64,000 nucleotides of DNA from Streptomyces capitiformicae (GTDB lineage Bacteria; Actinomycetota; Actinomycetes; Streptomycetales; Streptomycetaceae): assembly GCF_002214185.1 (NCBI RefSeq), contig NZ_CP022161.1:10547486-10611485 (forward strand), read 5' to 3'. Below, in pieces: positions 44,929 through 58,344 of the stretch. Every line of letters starts with the position of its first letter. Position 1 is the first letter of the stretch. The notes beneath the pieces are model-generated. The model saw only the letters and a program-made list of their open reading frames with translations. It was not told the DNA's origin and did no database searches. Both the position numbers and the translations under genes were made by a program.

Positions 44929-46461
44929 TCAGGCGGCTGTGGGGACGAGCCGCCACTGCTGGCAGGTGTTGCTGAGCCAGGACCACTGGCGGACGTCGGT
45001 ACCGTTGGCCGTGCCGCAGTTGGCGACGTCCATGACCTTGCCGGTGGCGGCGTTGACGATGCGGACGTAGTCGCCGCCGAGGTAGACCATGCGGAACTTC
45101 TGGCAGTTGTTGTTCAGCCAGGACCACTGGCGGATGTCGGTGCCGTCGGCGGTGGCGCAGTCGGCGACGTCGGCGACCTTGCCGGTGGCGACGTTGACGA
45201 GGCGGCTGGTGTCGTCGGCGCGGTCCTCGATGCGCCACTTCTGGTTGGCGCCGCCGTTGCAGGTCCACTGGAAGATGTTGGTGCCGTCGGCGGTGTTGCC
45301 GCCGTTGACGTCGAGGCACTTGCCGCTGTTGCGGTTGACGATGGTGTACGCGGTCGGGGTCGTCGCGGTCTCACCGGAGAGCCCGGCGATGGTGGTCCCG
45401 AGGGCGACCGGGGTGCCGAAGTTCGGGGTGCCGTCCGCGTTCCAGGTGAACTTCTGCGCGCGGGTCGTACGGCCGTTGTCGCAGCCGTCGCTCGCGGCGT
45501 CGTTGGCATGGTAGACGATCCAGTTCTCGGTGCCGTCGGGCGAGGTGAAGAACCCGTTGTGACCGGGCGCGTACACGCCGGCGGCGTCGTTCCTCTGGAA
45601 CACCGGGGTCTGCTTCTTCGTCCAGGAGGAGGCGAGGAGCGGGTCGGAACCGGTCAGCTCCAGCTGGCCGAGCTTGTAGTCGGGGCCCCAGCAGGCGCTC
45701 GCGGAGTAGATGAGGAAGGTACGCCCGTTGCGGTACAGCGGCTCGGGCCCTTCGTTGACCTCACCGCTCTGTGTCTCCCAGCTGAGCGTCGGGCTGGAGA
45801 TCACGGTGAAGGTGGAGCTCGCGAGGGTGTACGGGTTGGTCAGCGGCGCGATGACGAGGCTCTGCTTGCTGCCACCGGCCGACCCGCTCCCCACCAGGTA
45901 CAGCTTGTTGTTGTGCTTGAGCACGCTGGCGTCGATGAGCCAGCCGCCCGGGTTCAGGTTCGACCCGGCGAGCATGTTCTTGTAGGTGTACGGCCCCATC
46001 GGGTCGGAGCCCGCGCTCTCCAGCACATGGGTGCGCTGGTCGTCGCAGCAGGCGGCGCCGCGCGGACCGGCGGAGTAGTACAGGTACCACTTGCCGTCGA
46101 AGAAGTGGATCTCCGGCGCCCACATGTTCCAGTTGCGGCTGCTGGTGCTGTCCGACCACACCTGCACGCTGGGCGCCGTGCTCAGCCCCGCCAGCGTCGG
46201 CGACTTCCGCATGGTCAGCTCACCGGTGAACGACGTCGTCACCAGGTAGTAGTTGCCGTTGTAGTACTCCAGCCACGGATCGGCCCCCTTCTGGGACTTG
46301 ACCGGGTTGGTGTACGGCTTGCCGTCGGCAGCGACAGCGGGCTGCGAGGGCTGTACCACCAGGAGCGACGCGAAGAGAGCCAGCAGCGCTGCAGCCAGCG
46401 TCAACAGGTGTCGAGGCGTCGACCAGGGGCGCGGGCGGACGCGGGCGGGGGTGGGGGACAC
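44929..46461 (-). CDS. GH43 arabinofuranosidase-type enzyme with C-terminal CBM13 (ricin) domain
   Basis: A 510-residue secreted enzyme. Signal peptide LLTLAAALLALFASLLVV...AVAAD. The five-bladed GH43 propeller shows catalytic base Asp in SQKGADPWLEYY, WAPEIHFFDGKWYL, transition-state Asp in WLIDASVL, and acid Glu in GEVNEGPEPLYRNG. From about residue 365 three QXW-type ricin/CBM13 repeats follow (CLDVNGGNTADGTNIFQWTC, VADVADCATADGTDIRQWSW and a third). It should release arabinose from arabinan/arabinoxylan outside the cell. GTG 46461 has GGAAGAG upstream. A palindromic CGAAACTTCG lies 38 bases before it. Confidence 0.88.
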   Translation of the reverse strand: MSPTPARVRPRPWSTPRHLLTLAAALLALFASLLVVQPSQPAVAADGKPYTNPVKSQKGADPWLEYYNGNYYLVTTSFTGELTMRKSPTLAGLSTAPSVQVWSDSTSSRNWNMWAPEIHFFDGKWYLYYSAGPRGAACCDDQRTHVLESAGSDPMGPYTYKNMLAGSNLNPGGWLIDASVLKHNNKLYLVGSGSAGGSKQSLVIAPLTNPYTLASSTFTVISSPTLSWETQSGEVNEGPEPLYRNGRTFLIYSASACWGPDYKLGQLELTGSDPLLASSWTKKQTPVFQRNDAAGVYAPGHNGFFTSPDGTENWIVYHANDAASDGCDNGRTTRAQKFTWNADGTPNFGTPVALGTTIAGLSGETATTPTAYTIVNRNSGKCLDVNGGNTADGTNIFQWTCNGGANQKWRIEDRADDTSRLVNVATGKVADVADCATADGTDIRQWSWLNNNCQKFRMVYLGGDYVRIVNAATGKVMDVANCGTANGTDVRQWSWLSNTCQQWRLVPTAA

Positions 46462-46498
46462 GACAAGTCTCTTCCGGGAGCGACTCGAAACGACAATG

Positions 46499-46514
46499 TT
46501 CGAAACTTCGAATG
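46499..46514. promoter_or_regulatory. palindrome upstream of the GH43 gene
   Basis: TTCGAAACTTCGAA (46499-46512) contains CGAAACTTCG, one base short of the GAAA/TTTC-type palindromes reported before Streptomyces xylanase genes. It may be the operator of a sugar-responsive repressor. Confidence 0.4.
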
Positions 46515-46636
46515 CTGTACGTAACTTCGGCCAGAAGGTAAAGGTGAGGCGGGAGGGACGTCAATGGTTGCGACACGTTTCATGTCTCGGAACGGGTCGC
46601 GGAATAGTATGCGCGGACTTCCGGGTTGGCGCCTGC

Positions 46637-47518
46637 ATGAGCGAACAGAACCTGGGACGGTACGGCATCTTCAGCATCGGGCTGCGCACGGAGGACCCGG
46701 CACGGGCCGGTGAACTGGCCGAAGCGGCGGCCGAGTTGGAGGAACTGGGCTTCGGCGCGATCTGGCTCGGCGGCAGCACCGCCGTACGCCACGCGGTACC
46801 GCTCGTCGAGGCGACGAAGCGGATCACCGTGGCCACCGGCATCCAGAGCATCTGGCAGTACGAGGCCACCGACACGGCGGCGGCCTTCGCCGACCTGGAG
46901 GCCGCCCACCCCGGCCGCTTCCTGCTCGGCCTCGGCGTGAGCCACGCCAAGCTGGCGGAAGAGTACCGCCGCCCCTACTCGGCGATGGTCGCCTACCTGG
47001 ACGCCCTGGACGCGGCCGGCGTACCCGCCGACCGCCGCGTCCTCGCCGCGCTCGGCCCGAAGATGCTCCGCCTCTCCCGCGACCGGGCCGCCGGCACCCA
47101 CCCGTACCTGGTCACGCCGGAGCACACGGCCGAGGCCCGCGAGATCCTGGGCGAAGGGCCGCTACTGGCCCCGGAGCTGAAGATCATCCCGGAGCCCGAC
47201 CCGGCCCGCGCCCGCTCCCTCGCCCGCGCCCACCTCTCCTTCTACCTCGGCCTCCCCAACTACACCGACAACTTCCTCCGCCTCGGCTTCACCGACGCCG
47301 ACCTCACGGACGGCGGCAGCGACCGCCTGATCGACGCGGTGTACGCCTGGGGCGACGACGACCGGATCCGCTCACGTGCCGAGGAGTTCCACTCGGCGGG
47401 GGCGGACCATGTGGCCCTGCAGATCATCGACGAACGACCGGACGACGCGCCGCCGAGGAGGGCGTGGGGGCGCTTGGCGGAGGTGGTGGGGGTCAGTCGC
47501 CCAACTGCCCGCCCCTGA
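46637..47518 (+). CDS. LLM-class F420-dependent oxidoreductase
   Basis: A 293-residue luciferase-like TIM barrel: GELAEAAAELEELGFGAIWLGG, ITVATGIQSIWQYEATDTAAAFADLEAAHPGRFLLGLGVSH, then the substrate region and GADHVALQIIDE near the C-terminus. The pattern fits actinobacterial F420-dependent TIGR03620-type reductases. The substrate is unknown. ATG 46637 was chosen; TAGTAT at 46605-46610 could be its -10. The 3' end overlaps the convergent DUF397 gene by 26 bases. Confidence 0.85.
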   Translation: MSEQNLGRYGIFSIGLRTEDPARAGELAEAAAELEELGFGAIWLGGSTAVRHAVPLVEATKRITVATGIQSIWQYEATDTAAAFADLEAAHPGRFLLGLGVSHAKLAEEYRRPYSAMVAYLDALDAAGVPADRRVLAALGPKMLRLSRDRAAGTHPYLVTPEHTAEAREILGEGPLLAPELKIIPEPDPARARSLARAHLSFYLGLPNYTDNFLRLGFTDADLTDGGSDRLIDAVYAWGDDDRIRSRAEEFHSAGADHVALQIIDERPDDAPPRRAWGRLAEVVGVSRPTARP

Positions 47519-47702
47519 CCGCCGAGACGAAGGAGGCCCAGCCGGCGGTCCGGAACACGAGCACCGGACCGCGCGGAACCTTGCTGTCGCGTACCGGGAC
47601 GATGGCGGCGAAGTCGTCGGAGACCTCGACGCAGGCACCGCCGTCCTGGTTGCTGTAGCTGCTCTTGCGCCAGGAGGCGGCACTCAGATCGATGGATCGC
47701 AC
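47493..47702 (-). CDS. DUF397 protein
   Basis: A 69-residue DUF397 protein with the family motifs WRKSSYSNQDGGACVEV, VPVRDSK and the C-terminal FVSAVRGGQ. These small proteins usually follow an XRE-HTH/DUF5753 gene and are thought to act with it, as in the Scr1 antitoxin-like pairs. Here the expected partner upstream is broken. Convergent with the LLM gene. Confidence 0.85.
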   Translation of the reverse strand: MRSIDLSAASWRKSSYSNQDGGACVEVSDDFAAIVPVRDSKVPRGPVLVFRTAGWASFVSAVRGGQLGD

Positions 47703-47704
47703 GG

Positions 47705-47990
47705 TACTTCCTCCAACATCCGCAGGATGAACTTGCGCGACTCAGCGGGAGTGAGCGCCAGGCCGCGCACCGCATCGTGCGTCTCCTGCAACCGCACAAC
47801 CGGGCCGGATTCCTCAATGAGTTCGCCCCGGCGAATTCGGCGAACTGTACGAAGAGGGTGCTGATCCGCTCAAGCGCGCCAACTTGTCGAGCACGTCCGG
47901 TACGGCCAGATCCGCGAGCAGCGTGCCGCAGAACACCCGCATCACCGCGACATACTCCAGGCGCTAGGTCGCACTGAGATAGGCGTACGT
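47705..47990 (-). pseudogene. possible relic of the HTH/DUF5753 partner of DUF397
   Basis: The minus strand upstream of the DUF397 gene reads ELIEESGPVVRLQETHDAVR followed by GLALTPAESRKFILRMLEEV. This resembles the C-terminal helix of DUF5753 HTH proteins, but the upstream part (LEYVAVMRVFCGTLLADLAVP...) is in another frame. No intact gene remains. Confidence 0.35.
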
Positions 47991-48156
47991 GCTCAGCCGC
48001 TGCCAGACCTCGGCGCCGCGCCCCCGATCAGGCAGTCCTTCATTCGGTTCCTCGCACAGCTCGTCCCCCTCCATACCACCGAGCGTACGGACCGCCACTG
48101 ACACTCCGCACCGGGAACGCTCACCCACTCCGGTTGCTCGGAGCCGCGCGCAAGGC

Positions 48157-48660
48157 CTACCCGGGTGGTTCGGTGTCCGCCGCGTTCGACGGCTTCGGTA
48201 CGACACCCGGCAGCGGGGCCATCACCCAGTGCTCGTCCTCCCAGGTGATCGTCTCGGTGAGGCGGACGGGCCTGCCCTCGGCACGTGCGGTGCCGGTCAG
48301 GTCCACGCTCCACACACCCTCGAACTCCGAGATGCGGCTCCATCGGACATCCCAGTCCTGGCCACCGTACGCCTTGACCCGGGCGCGGGCGTCCTTGTCG
48401 CCCTGCGGGTGGGCGTCGAGAAGTCGGGCCAGACCGGTCTCGTCCGACTCGTTGAGGAGCTCCACATAATCGCGCAGAAAACGGTCCTGGTCCGCCAGGT
48501 TCGGCAACTTCGCCTCTTCGTCGCCCCCGCCGCCACACGAGGTCACCAGCACCGCGCAGAGCACCACCATGAGCAGGCCGTGGCGGCGCCGCCACGAGCG
48601 GTAGCCGTCTCTCTCAGGTACGGAAGGCGTAATACGTCGCGTTCGGGTACTGCGCCACAA
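48157..48660 (-). CDS. hypothetical lipoprotein
   Basis: A 167-residue protein with a signal region RRRHGLLMVVLCAVLVTSC-GGGG (lipobox VTSC). An NTF2-like-looking domain follows (DQDRFLRDYVELLNESDETGLARLLDAHPQGDKDARARVKAYGGQDW ... LTETITWEDEHWVMAPLPG). The start is uncertain (TTG 48660; a later ATG gives a shorter signal). It lies six bases downstream of the ComB-like gene on the same strand. Function unknown. Confidence 0.65.
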   Translation of the reverse strand: MWRSTRTRRITPSVPERDGYRSWRRRHGLLMVVLCAVLVTSCGGGGDEEAKLPNLADQDRFLRDYVELLNESDETGLARLLDAHPQGDKDARARVKAYGGQDWDVRWSRISEFEGVWSVDLTGTARAEGRPVRLTETITWEDEHWVMAPLPGVVPKPSNAADTEPPG

Positions 48661-48666
48661 GACTGA

Positions 48667-49410
48667 TCACCGACTTCCGGTAGGTATGGGTCGACCCTCA
48701 CCAGCGCTCGGATCGGGGGCGTCGTCGGTCAGCGAAGGCACGGTGCACGGGCGCAGGACCATGAGCGAGCTTTCCAGGGTCGCCGCCATGGCGAAGGGGA
48801 ACCGGTCGAGCTCAAGACAGAGTGCGACGTCGTCAGGATGGACTCCTTGACGTATGCCGTCCGCCAGTTCGGCGGCGGCGCGCGACTCGGCAGCGCGGCG
48901 GAGGAACTCAGCAGCATCCGTCCCGGCACCGGTGGCCCTCGCAGCGATGTACTGGGCACACGCCAGGTCTTCAGCGGCCTGCCCGTCCTCGCCCGTCACC
49001 ACGAACGTGACACTGTCGCTCTTGCGCGCCCGCAGGAGCCGAGCCGTTGCCTCCGCCACCACGAAGCCGGCGCACAGCACCAGCGACGCCTCCTTGACCG
49101 CGAGGGCGCCGACCGTCCCTGCCGTGGTTTTCTGCACAACGGTCCGTCCGCCAAGGTCAGTGGACCGCAGCAGGCCCGGCGAGTTGACGGTGTCGAACCC
49201 GGGCGCGGGCGGACCGTCTTTGAGCGCCACCCAATCCGGGTGGCGAGCCTTGAGCGCCAGGGCTTCGTCCAGCGACTCAGCAAGAACGATCTTTTCCGCC
49301 CCCTGGGCGAAGGCCCAGGCAGCCACCGTGAAAGCACGCATGACGTCGACCACGACCGCCACGGACGGGGCTTCGACCAGCTCGGCGATGCCAAGGAAAC
49401 GAGTGTCCAT
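48667..49410 (-). CDS. 2-phosphosulfolactate phosphatase (ComB-like)
   Basis: A 247-residue ComB-family protein: [30 protein letters not shown] (Asp motif), [55 protein letters not shown]. In methanogens ComB acts in coenzyme M synthesis. In actinomycetes its role is unclear and may be in sulfolactate or related phosphate-ester chemistry. ATG 49410 ([15 protein letters not shown]) was chosen over the longer frame from 49482. It precedes a lipoprotein gene by six bases. Confidence 0.75.
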   Translation of the reverse strand: MDTRFLGIAELVEAPSVAVVVDVMRAFTVAAWAFAQGAEKIVLAESLDEALALKARHPDWVALKDGPPAPGFDTVNSPGLLRSTDLGGRTVVQKTTAGTVGALAVKEASLVLCAGFVVAEATARLLRARKSDSVTFVVTGEDGQAAEDLACAQYIAARATGAGTDAAEFLRRAAESRAAAELADGIRQGVHPDDVALCLELDRFPFAMAATLESSLMVLRPCTVPSLTDDAPDPSAGEGRPIPTGSR

Positions 49411-50050
49411 CCGGTCATGATCGCGTGTTTCAGCAGCCTTTTCCGGCGCTCGGCGCCTTTGTGGGAACGGCGTGGGGCCCACTGGTCACAACGCCGTTCT
49501 GTACATCGGCGAGTGGCACCCCCTCAGGGGTGGTGGCGCCCGCCGGTGGGGTTCATCGCCTGCTGCCACTCCTTGGCCGGGATTTTCGAGCGCAGGTATT
49601 GAGCTGAAGTTATCCAGCTCTCGCACTCCTCACACTCCTCTTTGCACTCCAATGTTTGACTGGGCGTCAGAGTGCGAGCAGGACACATACTCGCAGGTAA
49701 CAAAGTCTTCGTGTCGCAAGACTAGACAGAGGCAACATTCATGTCCGTTAATCCATCCCATGTGTCAGTGGAGAGGGCTGTTGGGACCGAGACCCCTATG
49801 AATCCCAGGCCGACGAGCGAACAGGACCAACCGCAGTGCCGGAGGAGTCGCACGCGCATCGGTTCTCGCCGGGATGGCGGCCGGGACGGTGGCCGCCACC
49901 AACGGCTCCCGCTGTGATGTCGTCGGCCTGCCACGTATGACGCCACGTCGGCAGCAGACAAGCCCCTGACGTACTGCACCCGACCGTCGGTCATGCGAGC
50001 GAACGCACTGACGACCAAGCAATCCCTTTCTCGTCACCGAAAGGTTCAAG
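49411..50050. other. long leader of the GH127 gene, no gene recognised
   Basis: 640 bases without a convincing gene. GAACGGCGT and its complement (about 49467-49500) form a stem-loop that could terminate or shield transcription. TTGACT at 49656-49661 is a possible -35. The ribosome site GAAAGG lies before the ATG at 50051. Short frames starting at 49740 show no motif. Confidence 0.4.
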
Positions 50051-53933
<3,883 letters not shown>

Positions 53934-53948
53934 CCCGCGCGCACGACC

Positions 53949-53991
53949 AGCAGCTTGTGACCGTGCCTGTCAGGCACGGTCACAAGCTGCT
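53949..53991 (+). terminator. strong 20 bp stem-loop terminator of the GH62 gene
   Basis: A perfect 20 bp stem (arm from AGCAGCTTGTGACCGTGCCT) with loop GTC, 16 bases past the GH62 stop. Confidence 0.9.
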
Positions 53992-54020
53992 TCCGCCTTG
54001 TCTCCCAGGAAGGACCCCCC

Positions 54021-54986
54021 ATGGTTCCCATACAAAGACGACTGCTGCGTCTCCTCACAGCCACCGCGCTGACGCTCACCGCCTGCGTCACCGCCTCCGC
54101 CGGCCCGACCGCCGAGGCCGCACCGGGCAGCCCCGCGCTCACCCCGCCGCTGGGGTGGAACAGCTGGAACAGCTTCGGGTGCGGGATCACCGAGGCGCAG
54201 GTGCGCCAGGCCGCCGACACGATGGTGTCCTCGGGCATGAGGGACGCGGGCTATCAGTACGTCGTCGTCGACGACTGCTGGTTCGACCCGGAGCGCGACG
54301 CGGCAGGCAACCTCCGCGCCAACCCGACCAAGTTCCCCAGCGGCATGAAGGCGCTCGGGGACTACATCCACAGCAAGGGCCTGAAGTTCGGCATCTATCA
54401 GGCGCCCAACGAGGTCACCTGCGCGCAGGGCGTGGGCACCTACCCTGGCCGCACGGGCAGCAAGGACCATGAGGCCCAGGACGCCGCCACGTTCGCCTCG
54501 TGGGGTGTGGACTATCTCAAGTACGACTGGTGCTCCGGCAGCGGCACCCTCAGCGAGCAGGTCGCGCGGTTCACCATCATGCGCGACGCCCTGCGTGCCA
54601 CGGGGCGGCCGATCGTCTACAGCATCAACTCCAACAGCTTCCACGCCCCCACCGGTGACAAGTACAACTGGGGCGAGGTCGCCGACGTGTGGCGGACGAC
54701 CGAGGACCTGCTCGACATCTGGCAGAACAACAACACCAACAGCTATCCGATGGGCGTCGGCAACGTCCTGGGCCGAGCCGAGCCGAGCGAGCCGAGCCAG
54801 GCCGAGCCGACCGAGCCGAGCCGAGCGAGCCGAGCCGGGCCGAGCGAGCCGAGCCGGGCCGAGCCAGGCCGAGCCGAGCCGAGCCGAGCGAGCCGAGCCA
54901 GGCCGAGCCGACCGAGCCGAGCCGAGCCGAGCCGGACCGAGCCAAGCCGAGCCAAGCCGAGCCAGTCTCGGCGACGCCTGAATTCT
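54021..54986 (+). pseudogene. GH27 alpha-galactosidase, truncated by a microsatellite and an ISL3 element
   Basis: Signal peptide (LLTATALTLTACVTASAGPTAEA), then the GH27 barrel: PPLGWNSWNSFGCGI, YVVVDDCWFDPERD, GLKFGIYQAPNEVTCAQGVGTYPG, YLKYDWCSGSG (nucleophile Asp) and ADVWRTTEDLLDIW (acid/base region). After NSYPMGVGNVLG (about residue 250) the sequence becomes a degenerate CGAGC repeat and then the left end of the IS. A complete enzyme would have at least 150 more barrel residues. Both catalytic Asp survive but the fold is incomplete, so it should be inactive. The frame stops at 55085, inside the IS. Confidence 0.85.
54772..54964 (+). repeat. CGAGC/GCCGA microsatellite
   Basis: About 190 bases of degenerate pentanucleotide repeat (GAGCC, CGAGC, CAGGC variants) replace GH27 coding sequence. 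In frame it reads low-complexity RAEPSEPSQAEPTEPSRA. Such tracts are unusual in Streptomyces coding regions. Confidence 0.9.
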
Positions 54987-56748
54987 GGCTCAGTCAAGAT
55001 TTCCGTGAAGCCGATCACGCTTCCGTGCGCCGGTGACGCTCCGTCACTGATGCCACGACACTCGGAGAGTGTGGGGAGCTACTGAAGACGGTGTTACCGC
55101 ACCTGGGCGGGGTGCTGGTGGAGGAAGTGAGTGCCGAGGACGGGGTGTTACGCATTGTGGCGAGAACCTCAGGATCGGTTCCGGCGTCGTGCCCGGATTG
55201 CGGTGCACCGTCCCTGCGACGGCACAGCGGATACCAGCGCCGTCTCGCGGATGGCGCAGTCGGCGGCCGGCAGGTGTGCATCGAGCTGACCATCCGCCGT
55301 CTGTTCTGCGATGCGCCTGGGTGCGGCCGGGTAACCTTCGCCGAGCAGGTCGAGGGATTGACGGTGCGCTATGAGCGTCGAACCCCGCAGCTCAGGGACC
55401 TGTTGAGTACGATCTCGGTGGCTCTGGCGGGCCGGGCCGGCGAGCGGTTGGCGGCCCGGCTGCCGGCGCCGGTCAGCCGGACCACGTTGCTGGGACTGGT
55501 CATGGCGCTGCCTGATCCGCCAGCTGGGACGCCCCGGGTGCTCGGGGTCGACGAGTTCGCCACCCGCAAGGGGCACAAGTACGGGACTGTGCTGGTGGAC
55601 TGCGAGACTCACGCCCCGATCGACCTCCTCCCGGACCGGGAGGCGGCCACCTTCGCCGCCTGGCTCACCGAACACCCTGGAGTGGAGATCATCTGCCGCG
55701 ACCGGGGCGGCGCCTTCGCCGACGGCGCCCGCTCCGCAGCCCCCGATGCGGTCCAGATCGCCGATCTCTGGCACATCTGGCACAACCTCGCCGAAGCGGT
55801 GAAACACCTGGTCAGCAAGCACAGCGCCTGCCTGCGCGAGCCGGATCCCGACCCGGAATCGGGGCCGGACGTCGTATGCCCGCCCGTCTCGCACGCAGGC
55901 CGGCTCGCCGCCCGGGTCCAGCAGCACCACACCGCCGTGCACGAACTCCTCGGCCAGGGCCTGAGTGTCCGGGCTGTGGCCCACCGCCTTGACCTGGCCC
56001 GCAACACCGTCCGGCGCTATGCCCGGGCCGCTACCTGGCAGGAACTCGCCACCGGCCGCTGGCAGAACCTCCCCAGCACCCTGGACCCCTACAAGCCTTA
56101 TCTCCACCGACGCTGGAACGAAGGACACACCAGCGGGGCCGCCCGCGCGGGCGGCCTCCAGCGGCATCGCCAAGCTCCACGCCGAACTCCGGGAACGCGG
56201 CTTCACCGGCTCCTACTCCGTCGTCCGCGACTACCTCCGCCGCTTCCGCCGCGCACCGGCCGGCACCCCGCCCCCACCGCGCCCACCCAGGGGTGCGCAA
56301 GGTGACCGGATGGATCACCCGGAATCCCGACCGCTTGAGCGACGACGATCAGCAGAAACTCAAGGCAATTCTGTCCCGCTGCCCCGAACTTGAGGCCGCA
56401 CCCGACATGTCCGGTCCTTCGCCGCGATGATGGCCATCCGCAGCGCGAGCCGACTGCCCGAATGGATCGCCGACGCCCGCGCGGACGAGCACCACGGGCT
56501 CCGCGGCTTCGCCGACGGCCTGCTGACCGACTTCGACGCCGTCGCTCAGGGGCTCAGCACGGAGTGGAGCTCGGGCTGCGTCGAGGGCCGGGTGACGGAC
56601 ATCAAGCTGCTCAAACGGCAGATGGCAGGACGAGCAGGACTCCCCTTGCTCCGCAAGCGAGTCCTGCTCGTCGCCGCGGACCGCCGACGACACAGAGTTA
56701 TGAAGCCACCGGTCCCGTGATCGGCTTCACGGAAATCTTGACTGAGCC
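54987..56748 (+). mobile_element. ISL3 family insertion sequence with perfect 33 bp terminal repeats
   Basis: Terminal inverted repeats at 54987-55019 (GGCTCAGTCAAGATTTCCGT...) and 56716-56748 are perfect complements. The flanks CGCCTGAA and TTCAGGCG are themselves inverted copies, so the repeats may extend further with mismatches. No clear 8 bp target duplication is seen. The transposase inside has several frameshifts, so movement would need help from another copy. Confidence 0.88.
55089..56720 (+). pseudogene. ISL3 family transposase with three frameshifts
   Basis: The start reads LPHLGGVLVEEVSAEDGVLRI with a zinc-finger-like CPDCG...CDAPGC. The DDE core VLGVDEFATRKGHKYGTVLVD (first Asp) and AVQIADLWHIWHNLAEAVK (second Asp) follow, then an HTH (LSVRAVAHRLDLARNTVRRYAR). 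After WNEGHTSGA the frame changes at about 56140 (KLHAELRERGFTGSYSVVRDYL). It changes again at about 56290 (VRKVTGWITRNPDRLSDDDQQ) and at about 56390, where MMAIRSASRLPEWIADARAD, FADGLLTDFDAV and the Glu segment EGRVTDIKLLKRQMAGRAGL appear. All family parts are present but the gene is dead. Confidence 0.88.
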
Positions 56749-56783
56749 CAGGTTCAGGCGCAGGCCAACTACAGTGCTGTGCC

Positions 56784-57594
56784 ATGTCTCGCTCCCCTGC
56801 CGACGGTCCGGACTGGTCAGACTGGTTAGCCCTGGCGGACGCTTCGAAAGCGCGCGCGAGGCACAGACGCAGGTTGCTGCTGGTGTTAGCGGGGCTAGCG
56901 CTGACCGTGCTGGCGGCCATTGCCGCCAGCACCTTCCTGTTCCTCAGCAGCGGCGGCGCGCCCCCGGCCCCGCCCCTTGTAGGCAACCAGCAGCAGGAGT
57001 ACATCGAGCAGTTGGACAAGGCGCGCAAGAACCTGTTCCGGGCCAGGCTCGACTACACCGAGGCCAAGAAGATCGAGTTGAAAGCGGGTGACACTGCCCT
57101 GTTCCGGGCCACCATCACGGGGGGGCTGGCAACCGGCCGCTGGTGGAACCTCAGGAACGAGGACAGAGGTCCGGGCCGGGGCCGAGATCGGAGCACGACT
57201 GCACTGCTCTGGGGAAGGCGTCACCTGCCGTGCGCTGTCCTCACCGCGTCAGAGCGTCCTGGCCGAAGACGACACAGCCACCTGGACGTGGCGGGTGACA
57301 CCCAAGAAGTCCGGCACCATTTCCCTGGACTTGACCGTGACGGCCTATTACCTCGATACGGACACCGTGTTGTTCGAGAAGTCCGTCAACGGTGGCTCCG
57401 TCGAGGCGGACACACCGGACGCCGACTCCGGACCGTTGTCCTGGCCCGGCAAGGTCTTCGGATGGGCGAGCACCTCCATCACGATCGTGGGGGCCTTGGC
57501 CGGATCGCTGGGTGCCGTGGTGGCCCTGGCCCTCGCGGTGAAGGCTCTGCGCCGTCCAGGAGGCGGACCGAACAGTGGCGAGGAAGGAACCTGA
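56784..57594 (+). pseudogene. two-span membrane protein with a frameshift
   Basis: ATG 56784 starts MSRSPADGPDWSDWLALADAS, a basic stretch and one helix (LLVLAGLALTVLAAIAASTFLFL), then a coiled-coil-like segment (YIEQLDKARKNLFRARLDYTEAKKIELKAGD). Near 57150-57175 the frame shifts. The second frame continues EVRAGAEIGARLHCSGEGVTC, WTWRVTPKKSGTISLDLTVTAYYLD and a C-terminal helix (SITIVGALAGSLGAVVALALAVKAL). One intact protein of about 270 residues is implied. The family is not recognised. A sequencing error is possible. Confidence 0.7.
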
Positions 57595-58098
57595 GACATA
57601 CGGACCGGCCACGTCCAGCCTCGATCCCACTCGCCCCTTGCCCGGCGGGGACAACGGTACGGCAGTGTTACTTACCTCCCGCAAGAGTGACCGGCAGACG
57701 GATCTCCGGCGACACTTGACCCAGTACCGGTACGAAGATCACGACCGTGTCGTACCGCCCGGACTGCGAGGACCGGGAAGGTGTGCGAGATACGGACGCC
57801 GCTCAACGCACGGCGTCCGGGTAGCGATCACTCCACGGTTGTGCACCGGTGTTGCCAGAGTCAGCACCGGTGCACAGCAACACGAGGCAACGTTCGATGG
57901 CTCCATTCTCGTGACCAGCCGCAACACCCCGCAGGCGGGCCCATGGGGTGTTGCAGCCGAACACTCTGTCGCGTCTGTCCGCCGATCACGGTCTGCAACA
58001 CCTTGAGGTTCCCTCATTCTGGATTTCCCCTCCCGCAGTCCGCTGGACGGGTGACAAGTCCCGTTCCGCTGCGGCGGGTTGAATGATCGGAGTACGTG
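57595..58098. other. spacer with a stem-loop
   Basis: About 500 bases without a gene. It contains the hairpin at 57841-57875 and, just before the next gene, GGAG as ribosome site. Confidence 0.4.
57841..57875. terminator. stem-loop in the spacer
   Basis: Perfect 11 bp arms (GTGCACCGGTG and complement) with a 13-base loop; possible terminator or operator. Confidence 0.55.
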
Positions 58099-58344
58099 AT
58101 GGACCGCCCTTTGCTGTCGTTGAGATCGACGCTGGTGTTCCTGCTCGCCCTGCTCGCCGACGCGGCAGCGGGCGGACTGACGGCGTTGTCCGGGGAAGGG
58201 ACGCCGCGCAGCGTGCTCGCGGGCCTCGCCGTCGCGGGGATCGCCGTCCCCTTCTTCAACCGTCTGATCGACTCCGACAGGCCCACGCTCCAGCCGCCGG
58301 CCCCTGCGGGCACCGGCGCCGGTGAGGGGGAGAACAGTGGCTGA
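58099..58344 (+). CDS. small two-helix membrane protein
   Basis: An 81-residue protein: two hydrophobic segments (STLVFLLALLADAAAGGLTAL and SVLAGLAVAGIAVPFFNRLI) and a Pro/Gly-rich tail. ATG 58099 has GGAG six bases before it. Its stop overlaps the GTG start of the HTH gene, so they form a coupled pair. Not recognised; possibly a membrane partner for the HTH-coiled-coil protein. Confidence 0.7.
   Translation: MDRPLLSLRSTLVFLLALLADAAAGGLTALSGEGTPRSVLAGLAVAGIAVPFFNRLIDSDRPTLQPPAPAGTGAGEGENSG

Noticed and set aside
43898..45319. 473 aa minus-strand frame across the PP2C gene
   Set aside because: Only the 300 bases after ATG 44905 look meaningful (signal peptide and repeats); the rest is antisense shadow.
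49740..49917. Short frame MSVNPSHVSVERAVG before the GH127 gene
   Set aside because: No similarity, no ribosome site and an Arg-rich tail typical of a random high-GC frame.
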